Positions 44,904 to 57,237 of a stretch of 64,000 bases of DNA are shown here, piece by piece. The notes beneath the pieces are model-generated. The model was not told the origin of the DNA. It saw only the letters and a program-made list of their open reading frames with translations, and made no database searches. Origin of the DNA: Wuchereria bancrofti (Eukaryota > Nematoda > Chromadorea > Rhabditida > Onchocercidae); the NCBI GenBank assembly GCA_005281725.1, contig SSBO01000003.1:6386495-6450494 (forward strand), given 5' to 3'. Numbering within the stretch: position 1 is the first letter of the stretch; each line of letters begins with the position of its first letter. The translations under genes were made by a program, and so were the position numbers.

Positions 44904-45645
44904 ATAGTTTTTGGAAGAATTCTGCCGAGTTCTAAACTGTCCTAAGCTATAAAAACATCTGATGGCAAATGGCATGGCTTTAAAGCCTCTCGGATCCTTT
45001 TTTCGTCTCAGTAGGGAAGTTTGCTTTTTATGCTTCTTTTTGACACGGTGACAGGAAGATAACTTGTTTAAGGAATAGCTCTAAAAAAGGAACTTGATCC
45101 TTAAATTTAAGATTCCGTATTTCATCTAGTTTATTCCTGAATAAATTGTATTTTATATGTATTGAACGGAAGCTTTCTGAAGAGTTATTTGAGTACAAGA
45201 AAGAGAAGAAGTTTGTCAGTAATTTTAATCCACTTCATTTATTTTTAAAGTGACCCAAAAGAAAATATCAACAACATAAATGAATTGAAAAACTTTGCAA
45301 TAACAAATATTTTGGCTTTGTGATCAGTGCCTATTTTGCAAAAGAAAGAGCAACTATTCGAGATAAATGAAAGTTTTGTAAAAACAATCCACAAAATAGA
45401 ACAGGTTTGAGAAAAGGGTTCAAAAACAAGACTTGTGAAAAGGCACATTGAAAATTTGACTATCATCGACAACTGCTTAAGTGAAATAAATTAACAAATT
45501 TTCTAAGGAATTACATCATATAAAACATATTAAAGAGCTAAACGGAATGAATACATGGCCTTTAATTACATTGTCTTGCGAAGCATTTATGTGAGTAAAA
45601 TATGAAGTTTAAAATTTCTCTCAGAGTGAATGCTGAAACTAAGAT
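44904..45645. other. 3' flank of age-1 and NUS1 (convergent)
   Basis: Holds the age-1 3' UTR, with an AATAAA poly(A) signal at 45140-45145, and the NUS1 3' flank on the other strand. No further coding exon was seen. Confidence 0.55.
45140..45145 (+). terminator. Poly(A) signal AATAAA, age-1
   Basis: AATAAA about 240 bases after the age-1 stop codon, the first canonical signal downstream on the plus strand. Confidence 0.5.
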
Positions 45646-47114
45646 TCACCTTCCAATTCGACGATCTCTTGATGAGTATTCATGGAGATATGAAAGGAAC
45701 TGCTGATGTGAAAAATTACTGGGAAGGCTTTTCAACTGCAATATTTCCGTTATCCTTAATACCCATGGAGAATAACCCGCCATTGTTCCCAAATCACCTA
45801 TTTGGAGTAGGAAGTCCGGCTCCCAAATGTGTTCTTTAGCAAGACATTCTGATATTTTCTCGATTGTTATGTTTTCTGGCGCACATTCCATGCAAAGCTG
45901 GAAGTAATTCAATAAAATAATAAGTCAAAACATTTAAGAGACTTGTTATAATGTCCTTGTATTCCAGCTAATATGGCGCAGTTTGGCAATCAAAACATGG
46001 GGATTATTACATTTCTGGGTGCGGGTACAAATTCACTTCTTTTAACCACTGTGGAAAGCAGACCTAGATTACAATATACCTTTTTTTAATTTTCAAAGGC
46101 ATTCCCATCCGTTCCCAACTTATTGTTTCATTTACATATTCCATTGTATTAAAGGTGGAGTAATGCAAATCCTTAAAAGCGACTTAAACTGTTAACAAAT
46201 TTGAAGCAAAATATACTTTTCGGCAAGCTCGAACCATGGACTGTCTTCCATCTCGTGCACCAAGTATTTTAACAGTAGTATAGATGAAGTTCGGATGGAT
46301 CATGAAATGGTCGGAGTCGTAAAATTCCACGTCAACAAGCTGCTTCGAGCATGTCTTCCGCATAAAATCACGCGTTAGCCTTCGCAGAAGTTCTCGTTTC
46401 GAAAAAATATATGACCATGGATCGTATAGAGTAAGTCTTGTGATGCCAGCGCTCGCACTATGAACAATCAATTTACTCAGAGCTTCCTAAAAAACATTAC
46501 TTTAAACTGACGTTATGACAGGAATGTCATCGCAGCTTAGTACTTCGAGGAGGGAACATATAGTTGGTATGGATAATTAAGATTAAAGGATTTAAGCTAG
46601 TTCGCTCAACAAGTGGTGCATTTCGAATGAATCCGTAAATTACCTTATTAATTAGAGGTTCCACATTTTAGTAGTTAATTATATTAATTCTTAAAGTTGC
46701 ATAAGCAATAATAATAATATTAACAATGGAATAGAGAACGCCACTGATTTACAAGCGCTCATTTAGGAATCTTGAATTTTTGGCAAAAATCTTTTGATAC
46801 TAAAATATGCGGATCGTAATCCACTTTCATGAAAATTTGAAGAATGACGCATTTATCTTTTAGAGTTTCAAACTGCAAAGAACTTCGAAACTTCAAAATT
46901 TAAAGTGGGACTTAAACAAAAAACCTACAAGCGAAATAGCATATTTATCGGTGTATAGGACAGCGAGATGATTAGGAAGCTGATGAGATTGAGAGTTGCT
47001 GTCGGCGCTATAGAAAAGGCTTTTAATGACAAGTGATGGCTTGGAGATATAATTCAGGATGACTTCCAAGAAAGTGTACGCAAACCTTAACCACTCCACC
47101 ACAACATTCAGCAT
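45646..47114 (-). CDS. NUS1: Dehydrodolichyl diphosphate synthase subunit NUS1 (Nogo-B receptor)
   Basis: Three exons, 47114-46929, 46486-46217 and 45897-45646, join in phase 0 to 235 residues. NUS1 is the non-catalytic partner of DHDDS in the ER cis-prenyltransferase that makes dolichol for N-glycosylation. The N-terminus has a hydrophobic segment (LRFAYTFLEVILNYI), then LPNHLAVL, matching the LPxHV entry of the prenyltransferase fold. The C-terminal half has KILGARDGR..MVRAC, PDFLLQIGDLGTMAGYSPW.LRITEI, and it ends in RIGR, giving the C-terminal RxG motif needed for activity of the complex. The long luminal N-terminus of vertebrates is absent, as in other invertebrates. It is divergent from NDUFB3 with about 0.4 kb between start codons. 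Confidence 0.9.
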
Positions 47115-47513
47115 CTCCAGTTGACCACTTCACAAAAGCATCGACAAACTTTCGTCTGAACGAACATTTCTCGAACACTTCACTTTTTCACAGGCCGCAG
47201 TTATGTCGAGATCGATGAAGGACGCGTAGGGCGGGGAGTTCTTTGTGTCTCTGAGAGTTGTGGAGTCTTACAATCGCAGAGTGGTGAGGTCTGAGGGAAT
47301 ATCTTATCTCTACGTTGGTATCTTTGCTGTCTAATGTTGCAATAAAAGAAGTACTAAAAGTTATTGCCCGCTTATCAACACTTTTCTTCTTTCCTTCGGA
47401 CTGCAAATTGAACTTTATTATTACTTTCTGCTAATCTTTTTTATCCTTCATCAGTACGCTTTTTAGATCTCAAGGAGGAAGAAAGTTGACTTTTGGGACT
47501 TGTTCATTTTCAG
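47115..47513. promoter_or_regulatory. Short bidirectional promoter, NUS1 / NDUFB3
   Basis: Only about 400 bases separate the two start regions, so control elements are probably shared or overlapping. The stretch is more GC-rich than its surroundings. A CATTTTCAG acceptor ending at 47513 sits 15 bases before the NDUFB3 ATG and likely receives a spliced leader. The 72-codon minus frame at 47188-47406 has no family match. Confidence 0.5.
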
Positions 47514-47528
47514 GCTGTATTTGTGGCC

Positions 47529-48319
47529 ATGGGGCACGACCATGGACCAAAGATACCGTCGTATACAGTATATGACAATTATCGTGAGATACCGAAACTC
47601 CGAGCACATGAAGAAAGACTGGCACGGATCGGTCTAAAAGATCCTTGGATAAGGTATGTTGTTACTATGAAAGATCTAAACTGTATAATATCCTTTAGTT
47701 TTATTTCGAAAAAGCTAACTTCTCTATTATAAATTGTTCATATTATATTTGGAGATTCACATTTATGTATAAAGATAACATCACCAATTTTATTACACAT
47801 ATTATACCTTCCTTTATTATTACTGTCATCTATTTCGGGAACTGTAGATTTAAGGAGATGATTTATTTCTTTGCAAATGGTATTTGGCTAATTAGTAACC
47901 AGATTAAATTATGCGTAGTTATCGAATTTTTCTGCAATTTTTTATCTTTCGTCGTTCAGTGCGACGTGTATCATTTTACTGATTCCATAAAGATTGGAAG
48001 CGGGATTTCATCCTATTGTACTCACAACTTTCCAAATTTATGACATATTTTGGTAGGTTATTTCCTGTCATAAACTAAATTTTTTTTCTTGATATTTTCA
48101 TAATTGATTTAAAAATTCTAATTAGTGCCTCTCATTTTCAGGAATTATTCATATTTGTTTATGGGACGATTTGCTGGCGACTCGTGGGGTAGTTTTAAAT
48201 ATATGATTCGTGCTGGATGGAAATTAGGATGTGGTGTTGCAGCTGCAGTAATAGCCATTGAAGAATCGTACATGTACTGGAAATATGGACATACACATTG
48301 GGGAAAAGAACATCATTAG
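47529..48319 (+). CDS. NDUFB3: NADH dehydrogenase 1 beta subcomplex subunit 3 (B12)
   Basis: Two exons, 47529-47653 and 48142-48319, join in phase to 100 residues, the usual size. It is a supernumerary subunit of mitochondrial complex I, in the membrane arm. The N-terminus is His-rich (MGHDHGPKIP), followed by YDNYREIPKL and the family signature GLKDPWIRNY; exon 2 carries MIRAGWKLGCGVAAAVIAIEE, one transmembrane segment, and a polar end (HTHWGKEHH). The start is the first ATG after a strong acceptor. A poly(A) signal lies at 48809-48814. It is divergent from NUS1. Confidence 0.92.
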
Positions 48320-49198
48320 AATCAGAATCAGTTCTCTTCCGTGTAATCATCTCAATTCTATATGCTGTTTAGACTAACTATAGCGTAGTTTTTTGCATCT
48401 GAAAGAAAGACAATCTAAATAATGCCGAAATTGTTACGAAACAAATTTTATGCGTGCTTTGTATGATTATAGTTTGTGCAACTCTTCAAGGTCTCTGAAT
48501 CGTTAAAGAGACTTTTCTGGAAATCTGTAGACCTTTTTATATGTAAATATCAGACTTTATGTTATAAAGCTCATGTCATATTGTACAGACTTTTATCCAC
48601 AAGCGCTGCAAGGTGGCATTCTTATAATAGTGAAAAGCCCTTTCTTTTGATGGAAACAGTGTAAATAACTAGCATAAAAATTCCTTTTTTTTTTGTTGAA
48701 AGTGTTCTCTCAGAAATAGGGAGTTTCATATTATGTTGAAGATGCAAATGAGACACGAAAACCAGGCTAAATATCGCAAATTGAATAATGTTATATTTTA
48801 GATTGAAGAATAAATTTTGTGAAACTATTTAGTCAGCATTATTTGTTAAATATAACTGTCGATAATTTGAATTTGTTCATCTTATGTTCAGTTTTTAAGG
48901 GGGAAAGGGTGAGAGATGGATAAAAGTTTCTTTTCTTCCATTAACTTCCCAGCTTTTTAAAAGAGAACAAAAAGTTGAAAATGCATCAGTAGTCATCCAC
49001 TATTCTGTTTTTATTCCATCAACCAATTATTAAAATGGGAGTGTTTGGCCTGTAAAATAGGTCAGTAATTGAGATTTTCGGTAATAGCTCAGTGAATAGA
49101 GGTCGGGGTGATTTAGTTTGAATGTTTCATTTTCAGTTCCTCTCTTCTGTATGCAGTGAACAGTACGTGTGATTCATTGTGACTTCCGGATTTTTGTC
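48320..49198. other. NDUFB3 3' flank and intergenic
   Basis: Contains the NDUFB3 3' UTR, with AATAAA at 48809-48814 as the most likely poly(A) signal, then about 0.4 kb before the next plus-strand gene. No coding exon seen. Confidence 0.5.
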
Positions 49199-50680
49199 AT
49201 GTTAAGCAGTTCCGAAAAACGATTTCGACAAATGAACTTGGGGCAATCGTCAGTTATTGAATGCGGTCACTAGGAGTTTTTGCTGTTTGTTTTCTTTTTA
49301 TCGGTAACAGCTTTGAGTATTTGCAAGTTTTACTTAGATAAAAGGGACTTGGTATTTTGACTATGGAAGTTTGTTATTAAATTTCTAGAATAATTATGCA
49401 GCTTATTTCGAATCAAATTTTACGGGGTCACTGTTATTTGGAAAAGTTCAACATAGCCAGCAAAAAATTAATTTGGCTCTCCTTTCATAATAGATTTATA
49501 TTAGCCTAGGTGCTACTAAATCATTGGAGAAAACAGTAAAGCAACTCACCGCTAACAGTGATCGATGGATTGTTCCGAACAATAGTCAAAATGCAATTGT
49601 TTCGCAACGTCAACTTTCTGGCAGGTTCTTTGACTTTTAGACATTTTAAAACTTTACAATCCAAAATTTGTTCTAATTAATAACAAGGCGTCTTATTCAT
49701 TGTATTCATTTGATTTGAGAAATATAATCAAAGTTTAGAGTGCTATGCCTTATATGATATATTTTCTTAAACATGAAAAGTTTTTCTATTTCAAATGGTG
49801 ATAAGGTACTGAATGGAATAAAATTTATTTAAATCAAGTTTTCATGTATTTAATGAATTTTTTGAGATTCAACGCAGCGAGCATAGATAATTTGCTTACT
49901 CTTATCATGCAAATTTTGAACAGAAATCGATCAAACTTGGTATCACCCAATCAGTATACGCGACAGGTCAGCATATATTTATCCTAAGTATTTTAATTGG
50001 TAGAATAACCTTGATTTTTTTTTCGTTATCTCCAAATTTGTTCCTGATGTAAAGCTCCTCATCAGGCACGAACTAAATTTAAACTTTATTATTTGAGCCT
50101 TACTTATTCTCTAAGTATATATTAAAGTTAAATCTTGCTTATGACAGGAATCGTTAACTTTTCCTTGTGATATTACATTGTAAACTGATCAAGCAAAGAT
50201 CTCTCGTTAAAAAGGATTGGAATCTGAAACACTATGTTCAATCTACAAGTACAGCGAATGATTACAATCAAAAGCGCCAGACTTTGGCTCATCTGGACAC
50301 CGGTGGAAATAATTTTGATCGCTTTATAATATCGGAAAGGAGAAACGATAACCCATTTTTGGACTGGATTGTAGGCAAATTTAATAGACGAGGTCAAATT
50401 TTGATTTGTCTCAGATCTCATCAAATAAGGAGTCGTTTTCTTCCACACTCTATCTTACTTTTTAATCTACTCATATTAGACTTCTCCAGTTCACAATATT
50501 TTTATACAGAATATTAGTTTAGGTTTGGATTGGTCAAATGGAAATCTCAGACTGGTCAATATGCAAGGTAACAGTATACTGGGATCCGACCTAATTGTAC
50601 ATGATCGTAGCGTTGAAATACCTCTCAAACAGTGGCTTTATGCTTTGAATTCGATTTTTAAGCCAACTTCTAATTATTAA
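49199..50680 (+). CDS. Unrecognised 207-residue protein
   Basis: Five exons join in phase: 49199-49265, 49510-49624, 49882-49966, 50194-50392 and 50523-50680 (stop). The predicted protein is hydrophilic with no signal peptide or membrane segment. It begins MLSSSEKRFRQMNLGQSS, has an LTLIMQILNRNRSN helix in the middle, then a polar stretch (DWNLKHYVQSTST) and FLDWIVGKFNRRGLDWSNG, and ends IPLKQWLYALNSIFKPTSNY. Every junction uses GT..AG with matching phase, which is unlikely by chance over five exons, but the exon 4 acceptor (ACTGATCAAG) is poor and exon 3 uses the second of two adjacent AGs. I do not recognise the family; it may be a fast-evolving nuclear or scaffold protein. Confidence 0.52.
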
Positions 50681-51219
50681 AGTCGTAATTATTAAATAGG
50701 TAGCATTAGCATATCCATGAACTATAGATACTTTTCCTTACGCATATTTGTTGATTAAAATCAATAATTCTTCCAGTATTCTAAGGATATGTTATTGAAT
50801 AAGAGCTCTCTAATTTGCATTAATTTCTTAATTTTTCTGATAACCGGAATAATCAGAAATGATACAGTGAAGGTATTATTTGTCTGATGCCTGCTTGAGT
50901 AATGCAACTTCAGGTCGAGTTAGATAACTACTAACCTATATATATGCTGATATGTTAACTTCTTTTTCTTCGTTTATTTCATGTTAATTTTGCCCTTAAA
51001 GCAACAACAAAGCTTTGCAATGGCTTTTTATTTGCAAAGATACTTGAAATCAAATGATTAGTGCTGGAATCAGTAGTTACTTATAACAAAAATAATCATT
51101 CAATGTTATCCAAATATTTAATTTTCACTTTTAAATACGAAAAATTCGAAAATATTTGTGCAGTGCATGTCAATGGTATCACATAATAAAAATTTCACTC
51201 TGCGTTCAGTATGAAAATG
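50681..51219. other. Convergent intergenic region
   Basis: About 0.54 kb between the unrecognised gene (plus) and the CPQ stop (minus). AT-rich, nothing coding seen. Confidence 0.5.
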
Positions 51220-54200
51220 TCACGCCGGTCCCCAATTATCCATATTGGCGATTATATGCCCCAAAACAGCAAAAATTGATGCCGTATACTCCAGATCTCC
51301 ATCCTTGAATATCGTTATATAATCACCACCAGTATGATGAAAATAGAAATAATAATCGATGGCCTTGTCAGGTATGTAATTAACTGATGGTATTCCATCC
51401 TTAGCCCAGAACCTAACGTCACCCTGAAATTCACGTTGCTAAAATTATTTTTATTGGAGTTTCATCGTATTATATATATAATCATTGCTAAATTAGTTTG
51501 CCTTGATCTCTGCAAATCTCAATAATTTTCATTTCTGATTACTGAATAATCAGAAATTTCTAGTCTTCTGGTACACGAGCTATTATTATTCATAGAAAAT
51601 GTCACATTGTCAATTAAAAGTTGCCGTAAATTATGTTCAGACTTTTCATTTCCTCATCAAATAAGTTAAAGCTGCTTTCTAACTAGTAATTTAAAATCAG
51701 AAAGAAAAGGGAATATTAAAATTTTCTTTTATTCCTTTTTTCAAATACGCCGACAAGAAGAGCAAAAAAGAGTCCATTGAAACTTTCTGAGAACGAGTTA
51801 CCTGACTTGGGTTATTCACCAGTCCAAGTAGTATACCATTTCTGTTCAACAAGTGTACTATTTCATCCAATCGTTTCATCTTAAGAAAACTCGGTGCAAT
51901 AAGTTAAAATATTCATTCCGTAGGATTTAAAACTTCAGGACGGCAAGATTAATTTGAAAATAACTTTAAATAAGTTTACATGTTGCTGATCACCACTGAA
52001 GGATAGATGAGAAAGCCAATTGACTGGTCTGAATGCTCCTGTATCGGTTTCAGATACAAAATAAAATGTTTCATTTGTATCATTTTTATGGGTATTATAA
52101 TAATGTTTTGCACCCAAAAACCCTTGTTCTTCTGAAGTCCAAAATATTCCTCGAATTGTTCTGAATCAAAATAAACTAGTTTATACAGGTTAGATTTTTA
52201 TGAAGTTATTAATTGTAAAAAAGTTAGAATTGAGTGGTCTTAAAAGTACAAAAAAGAAGACAAATTAAACAAAAGAAATGATGAAAAATTGAAATTAGTT
52301 CAAATGGGAAGAAAATATCCTAATTTACCAAGCTAATGAAGTAATAAATACTAGCTTACAACAATTGATGCTTATTAATATTTACGTAATTTTAATAGAT
52401 GAACCGTTTTGGTTTGAAAGCAGCATTTTTTTTAGCTAATTGTTTCAAAGAATATAAAGCACTCCATACAGCAGCACAACCACCGCCATCATCCATTGCA
52501 CCTTGTCCAACATCCCAGCTGTCCAAATGCGCTGATAACAATACTACTTCAGACGGAAACTCCTCACCTGATTATTAGAAGATGGATACTATGGAAACAT
52601 CAATTTCTAATCATAAAAGGATTTCCAATAATAAAAAAGGTAGTAAAAGGATTTTTCACTTTCAGTATCTTTTTACAAACAAAAAGAAAAAAAAAATGAA
52701 AATTTCTGGATTTTGAAAATGTTCAAAAATCTACTGGGATTATTGTAATTCTTAACCATGTCGATAATGTAGCGAAAAAAAACTGAAACTGTGAAAAAAT
52801 TGAGTAAACTGCATTATCGGACCGGTAATTTGAAAGATGAGATTTCTGGATGTTGTAGTATGATTCTCGCTATGAGACTTCATATTCATTCGGATTACGA
52901 TCTTTTCGCCGTTCTGAAACATTCGGTCGATCATATCAGCTTGCTCCACCGTCAAGGAAGCAGCCGGGATTCTTGCACCCTCTGAAATGCTTCATAACTT
53001 TACAAAAAACGGCTGCTGTCAACTTCATTGTTACTGTATTGTATTCGTAATTTGAATAAACAAAGAAATTAACTTATTAAGGTTAATTAAATGACGGACT
53101 AGTCGATCAGTTCAATTTTGCTTAGAGTAATACATCTAAAATAAGTTAGCGGCAAAAAATTCAATTAGTTATAGAGGGGCTTAAACAATATATAATTGAG
53201 TGCTATGTACCTGCACCACTGCCAGTATGAGGTGAATTGATGGAAAATGACGTTACAGATTTTATTAAAACGCCAATGGCGCCCAGTGATTCGAACAATT
53301 TTACTGATTGTCGATATTTAACCGTTTGTGGGTATCCTTTAAATTGTTGTGCTGTTACGACAATCTTTCCGCTGACGTTAACGAACTAAAACGTAGTACA
53401 CGTAAATCAACATGAAATTTCCTACAATGATTCATTGAACTATTTGTGTTGTAATTTATAGAATTCAAAAAATTTCAAGTGCTTCACTTAAAAAAACCTA
53501 AATACCATTAGATTTTCACTCCAACTATTTTTGGTTTGTGAAACAACTTCCAAATACCTTGGAATTATCGAGGTCACGAATGACAACAACTTCTCCGGTT
53601 ATATTAGCTGGTTCGCATCCTCCAAGAGCCAGCACATTAAGCCGCTGATGTCGTGGTTCTAAAAGTTTGCAGCAAAACACATTCATATAGAAAATTGGGA
53701 AAAAAAGAAATTGTCATAGAAGAAATAGCTGAAAGTAAGTAGTTGATTCAAAAAGTATAATTTCAGAAATAGAACAGAATGTTACAACCATTAAATGATT
53801 TTGAAAATAAAGAATCAACTACTGGAAAGTAGTTAAATTTTCTCTTCACAAATTTCAAAAATAGATGGAAAGCATGAAGAGCTTTATTTTCATATGCATC
53901 TTTCAAAAATGGGTGGATAGAGCCGATCGAGATAAGATCAGGTCAAATTTGGTTGCTTGTCCCACATGTTTTTTATTTGACTATTTTATCGCTTTTACAG
54001 ATTAAGCATTATTTTATGAAAACTTTTCCAGTTTAATAAACATTCAAAATTATCCAAAACGACAGCTTTACTTTCATATGCATTTTTATTCTTAGAGTTT
54101 GTTTTCTTAGTCAGCTCATTTGGTATGCAGAAATTACTTTTTTTTAATACCAATTATTTCAACGTTGTCGTCTTCGCGAACCCAATTTGGCAAATTTGGT

Positions 54201-55325
54201 ACTTCCTCGGTGTGCACATCATCAAAATCATCTTCTTCCAAACTTTTTACTAGGAAATCAATCGCTCTACAAAGCTATGAAATTGTTCATTCAGCATTGA
54301 AGTCGATGATATTTTCCAGTCTGATATTTGATTTGCTATCAGTTCTATTCAATTATCTTTTCATTTTTTCTCCAAATATTTTTAAAATTCATAAGGATTA
54401 CATTTTCACCTTTCCATCAATATTATCTTATGTAAATGACTCATACGATATGTTTGAAAACTAACACTACAAATAAATTCTCAAAGGAACAACAAAGAAT
54501 TGTTCACTTTACTGTTAAAAGTTTATTTATTATATTCAAAACCTACTCTTCCAAACTATCAGAGCCAACCATGCGATGTCCGAAACCATCAACTAATGTG
54601 CTAAGCCACTGATAAGCTAATCCGGCCCCATCACCCTTAGTAATATAACGGATCAGTTCAGTAGTATCGTTCCCGAACTAAAATAATTGTACTGAAGAAA
54701 AATAAACTGAACAAATTATATCTGAGTAAATGATTACATTTAAATTTAATTAAAATTGGATCAGAATATGAACGTCAAATATTAAGAAAACACAAAAACT
54801 ATACAACTGAATATAACTTTTCTCTTGCTACAAATTATCAAAAGATATCATTTTACAGCTTAATGAATTTTTAAATTCCATTTCGGACTATCAGAAATGA
54901 GACTTGAAATTCGTCTAAGTCAATTGCATTCATCTCACTAAGTAAGGATGAAAATTTCTAGTTGAACAAACGCTTCATGTTATTTATGAAATTAAAGATA
55001 TGCATTTTAATTAATGAGAAATACTTCCATATTCTTGTCAAATTGGGTTTGCGTGCTTCAATTTATAAAAGTTAAAAATGAACACATTTTTGGGAAATAG
55101 ATACTATTTAACAGAATGAAATTCAAACTTCTTTTGGGAAAAACAAGAACTGGAAAGAAAAGTTGAAAATTAAAAATGGAACTTTCAAATGTAAATTCAT
55201 CCAACCATCATCTATAAAATGTATAAATTAGAATAACAAACCTTTTTGAGGACATAATTTTGACTCGCAACAATAATAAACGTTGTAGTTATAAGGAGGA
55301 AAAAGGAAGAGAATATAGATGACAT
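51220..55325 (-). CDS. CPQ: Carboxypeptidase Q (plasma glutamate carboxypeptidase, M28)
   Basis: Ten exons join in phase to 463 residues: 55325-55242, 54677-54547, 54266-54151, 53658-53558, 53385-53211, 52981-52823, 52567-52405, 52160-51980, 51879-51802 and 51423-51220. It is a secreted or lysosomal di-zinc metallopeptidase that releases residues from dipeptides. Exon 1 is a signal peptide (SSFFLLITTTFIIVA). The M28 core is intact: SAHLDSWDVGQGAMDDGGG with zinc ligands His269 and Asp281, WTSEEQG with catalytic Glu320 and ligand Glu321, a SETDTGAF site, and FHHTGGD with the last His ligand. The upstream part has HQRLNVLALGG and SVTSFSINSPHTGSGARIPAA, typical of the PA-like insert region. Length matches the vertebrate enzyme (472). 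No break was seen, so it should be active. Confidence 0.95.
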
Positions 55326-57237
55326 TCCTCAAACAAATATGTAACGTAGAAATGTGATGGTAATAAGATGAGAAATTAGATCAACTCTTTTATTTTTGCC
55401 GAAGAGGAGGGAGGAGAACAAGAGAAAGTGAAATTAACCATATCACACTACTGGAGAGGAAAGTGAAAAATGAAACATTCTTCTGTCCTTTGTTTGACTC
55501 GCTTAAATTTCACAATTGAATATTTGTTCAGCAGAAATTTCCTTCCCTTTCAAACACAGGAATAGAAAAAAAAACTTTTTTGACAAAAAAGTCAGCTCGA
55601 GTTAAATTTTTATGTGCTTGCTATAAACACACAAAAATTTTCTTCAACAGCAACAGCTTCAGTTTTTCTTTGCAATAAAGTTTATTTGTTTTCATGAATA
55701 TTCATATTCGTAATGATAGCTCCCGTGACTACAAATCTCATTTCAAATTTAAACATTTTTATGACATAAATCTCATAACTCTAAAAGGATTTTCTGGATT
55801 TATTAAAGTTAGATAAAGGGAAGCAATATAAAGCAATAAAGAGAAAACAAAATTATGTACTAAAATATCAACTACAAAAATTTTCCTCTATTTCCTTACA
55901 ATTTATTACTACGAAATTTTAATATTGCAAAGAATTTGACAGAATGAGATTCATGTCCGAACATATTTTATTGCCACTTCAAAATTTCACATATGCAGTA
56001 CAGAAGAATGATACAACTACAAAAGGTATTCCAGAACAGTTTGAATGCGTGCAGTAAACTAGGTCACATATTCTTCTTTTAAAATACTGCAAAAGGAAAA
56101 CAGCGAATTTCCATAGCAGTTCATCGTAATTCCCCTCGTTGTAAAAGTTTAAACAACTTAACTCTTTTATTTTCCCTACTAACTAATCAGTTTTTTCAGA
56201 AATTAAAATATTGTAAATATAGCTATATAGTTTAAGAACAAATCGAATAAATAATCGACACATCACAAACCTTGCATGTATGTAGATTATAAAATGCATA
56301 TCGAACGTTTCGTGGAAAGCGGAAAGTGCGAACGTATTGTTATACAATTCTATAAAGGGTAGAATGCAGCTACGGTAGAAAAATCCACCCCTCCGAAAGT
56401 TAGAATTCTCAGGAACTGAATATTATGATATATCACATGACCCAAACCTTAATTTCGGAAGATAAACGCAAATCAAACAAGCACAGATCATACTAAGCAT
56501 AAATCAAGGCTTTTATATTTTACTCAGTGACTGAAATAAACAAAACGACTGAAACAATCAAATACCGTAAGCCCCATGCAACTATTTCCGATGTTGTCAC
56601 AAGCATGATGTTCTTAAATTGATTTTGTTGCTTTCATTTTGAATGATAAATTACTTTTGCATTCCAAGATTTTTTTCTTGGCAATTAAGCAGGAATAAAC
56701 ATCTGTGATGAAAATAATGTCAAATAAAGAATGCATTACAAAAATTATGCACAATGATTCAGCAGACATATGCAGCAAGAAAACAGCTGGTATGTTTTCC
56801 ATTAACGAAAATGCGAACACAAAACATATGGATCGGAAAATAAACTGGAATTTTACAAAGAAATTTAAGCCGCACATATCGCATTGACATGTGATGCTTA
56901 AATTTACTGATGATAAGCCTGCGAAAAAAAAAAGTGGTAGTCCAGTCATCATAAAATTAAGTGACTGTGTTATTTCATTTCCTACTACTCACTCCAATAT
57001 TAAAAGAACAGTTCCCCAACTAATATTTGTATTTTGGAGAAGCTTTAAGTCACAATTAATTATAACAAGAAACAAAAGCACCGAGTCATGCCTTAGAATA
57101 CCGCACAGAACAGGCAACTACTGATTTTATGGTAGTTTGAAAAAAAAGCGTTAACAAACATGATATCAATAACTTGATTAATGGCAATAAACTAGTAACA
57201 ACCTAAATTACAATGTTAATGAAATTACATATAAATT
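55326..57237. other. Intergenic, no gene seen
   Basis: 1.9 kb between the CPQ start and the SDS22 stop, both on the minus strand, so it should include the CPQ promoter. AT-rich; overlapping frames near 56614-57124 lack splice sites or family text. Confidence 0.5.

Noticed and set aside
56614..56952. 112-codon hydrophobic minus-strand frame
   Set aside because: Composition typical of AT-rich intergenic DNA, overlapped by frames on the other strand, with no splice signals.
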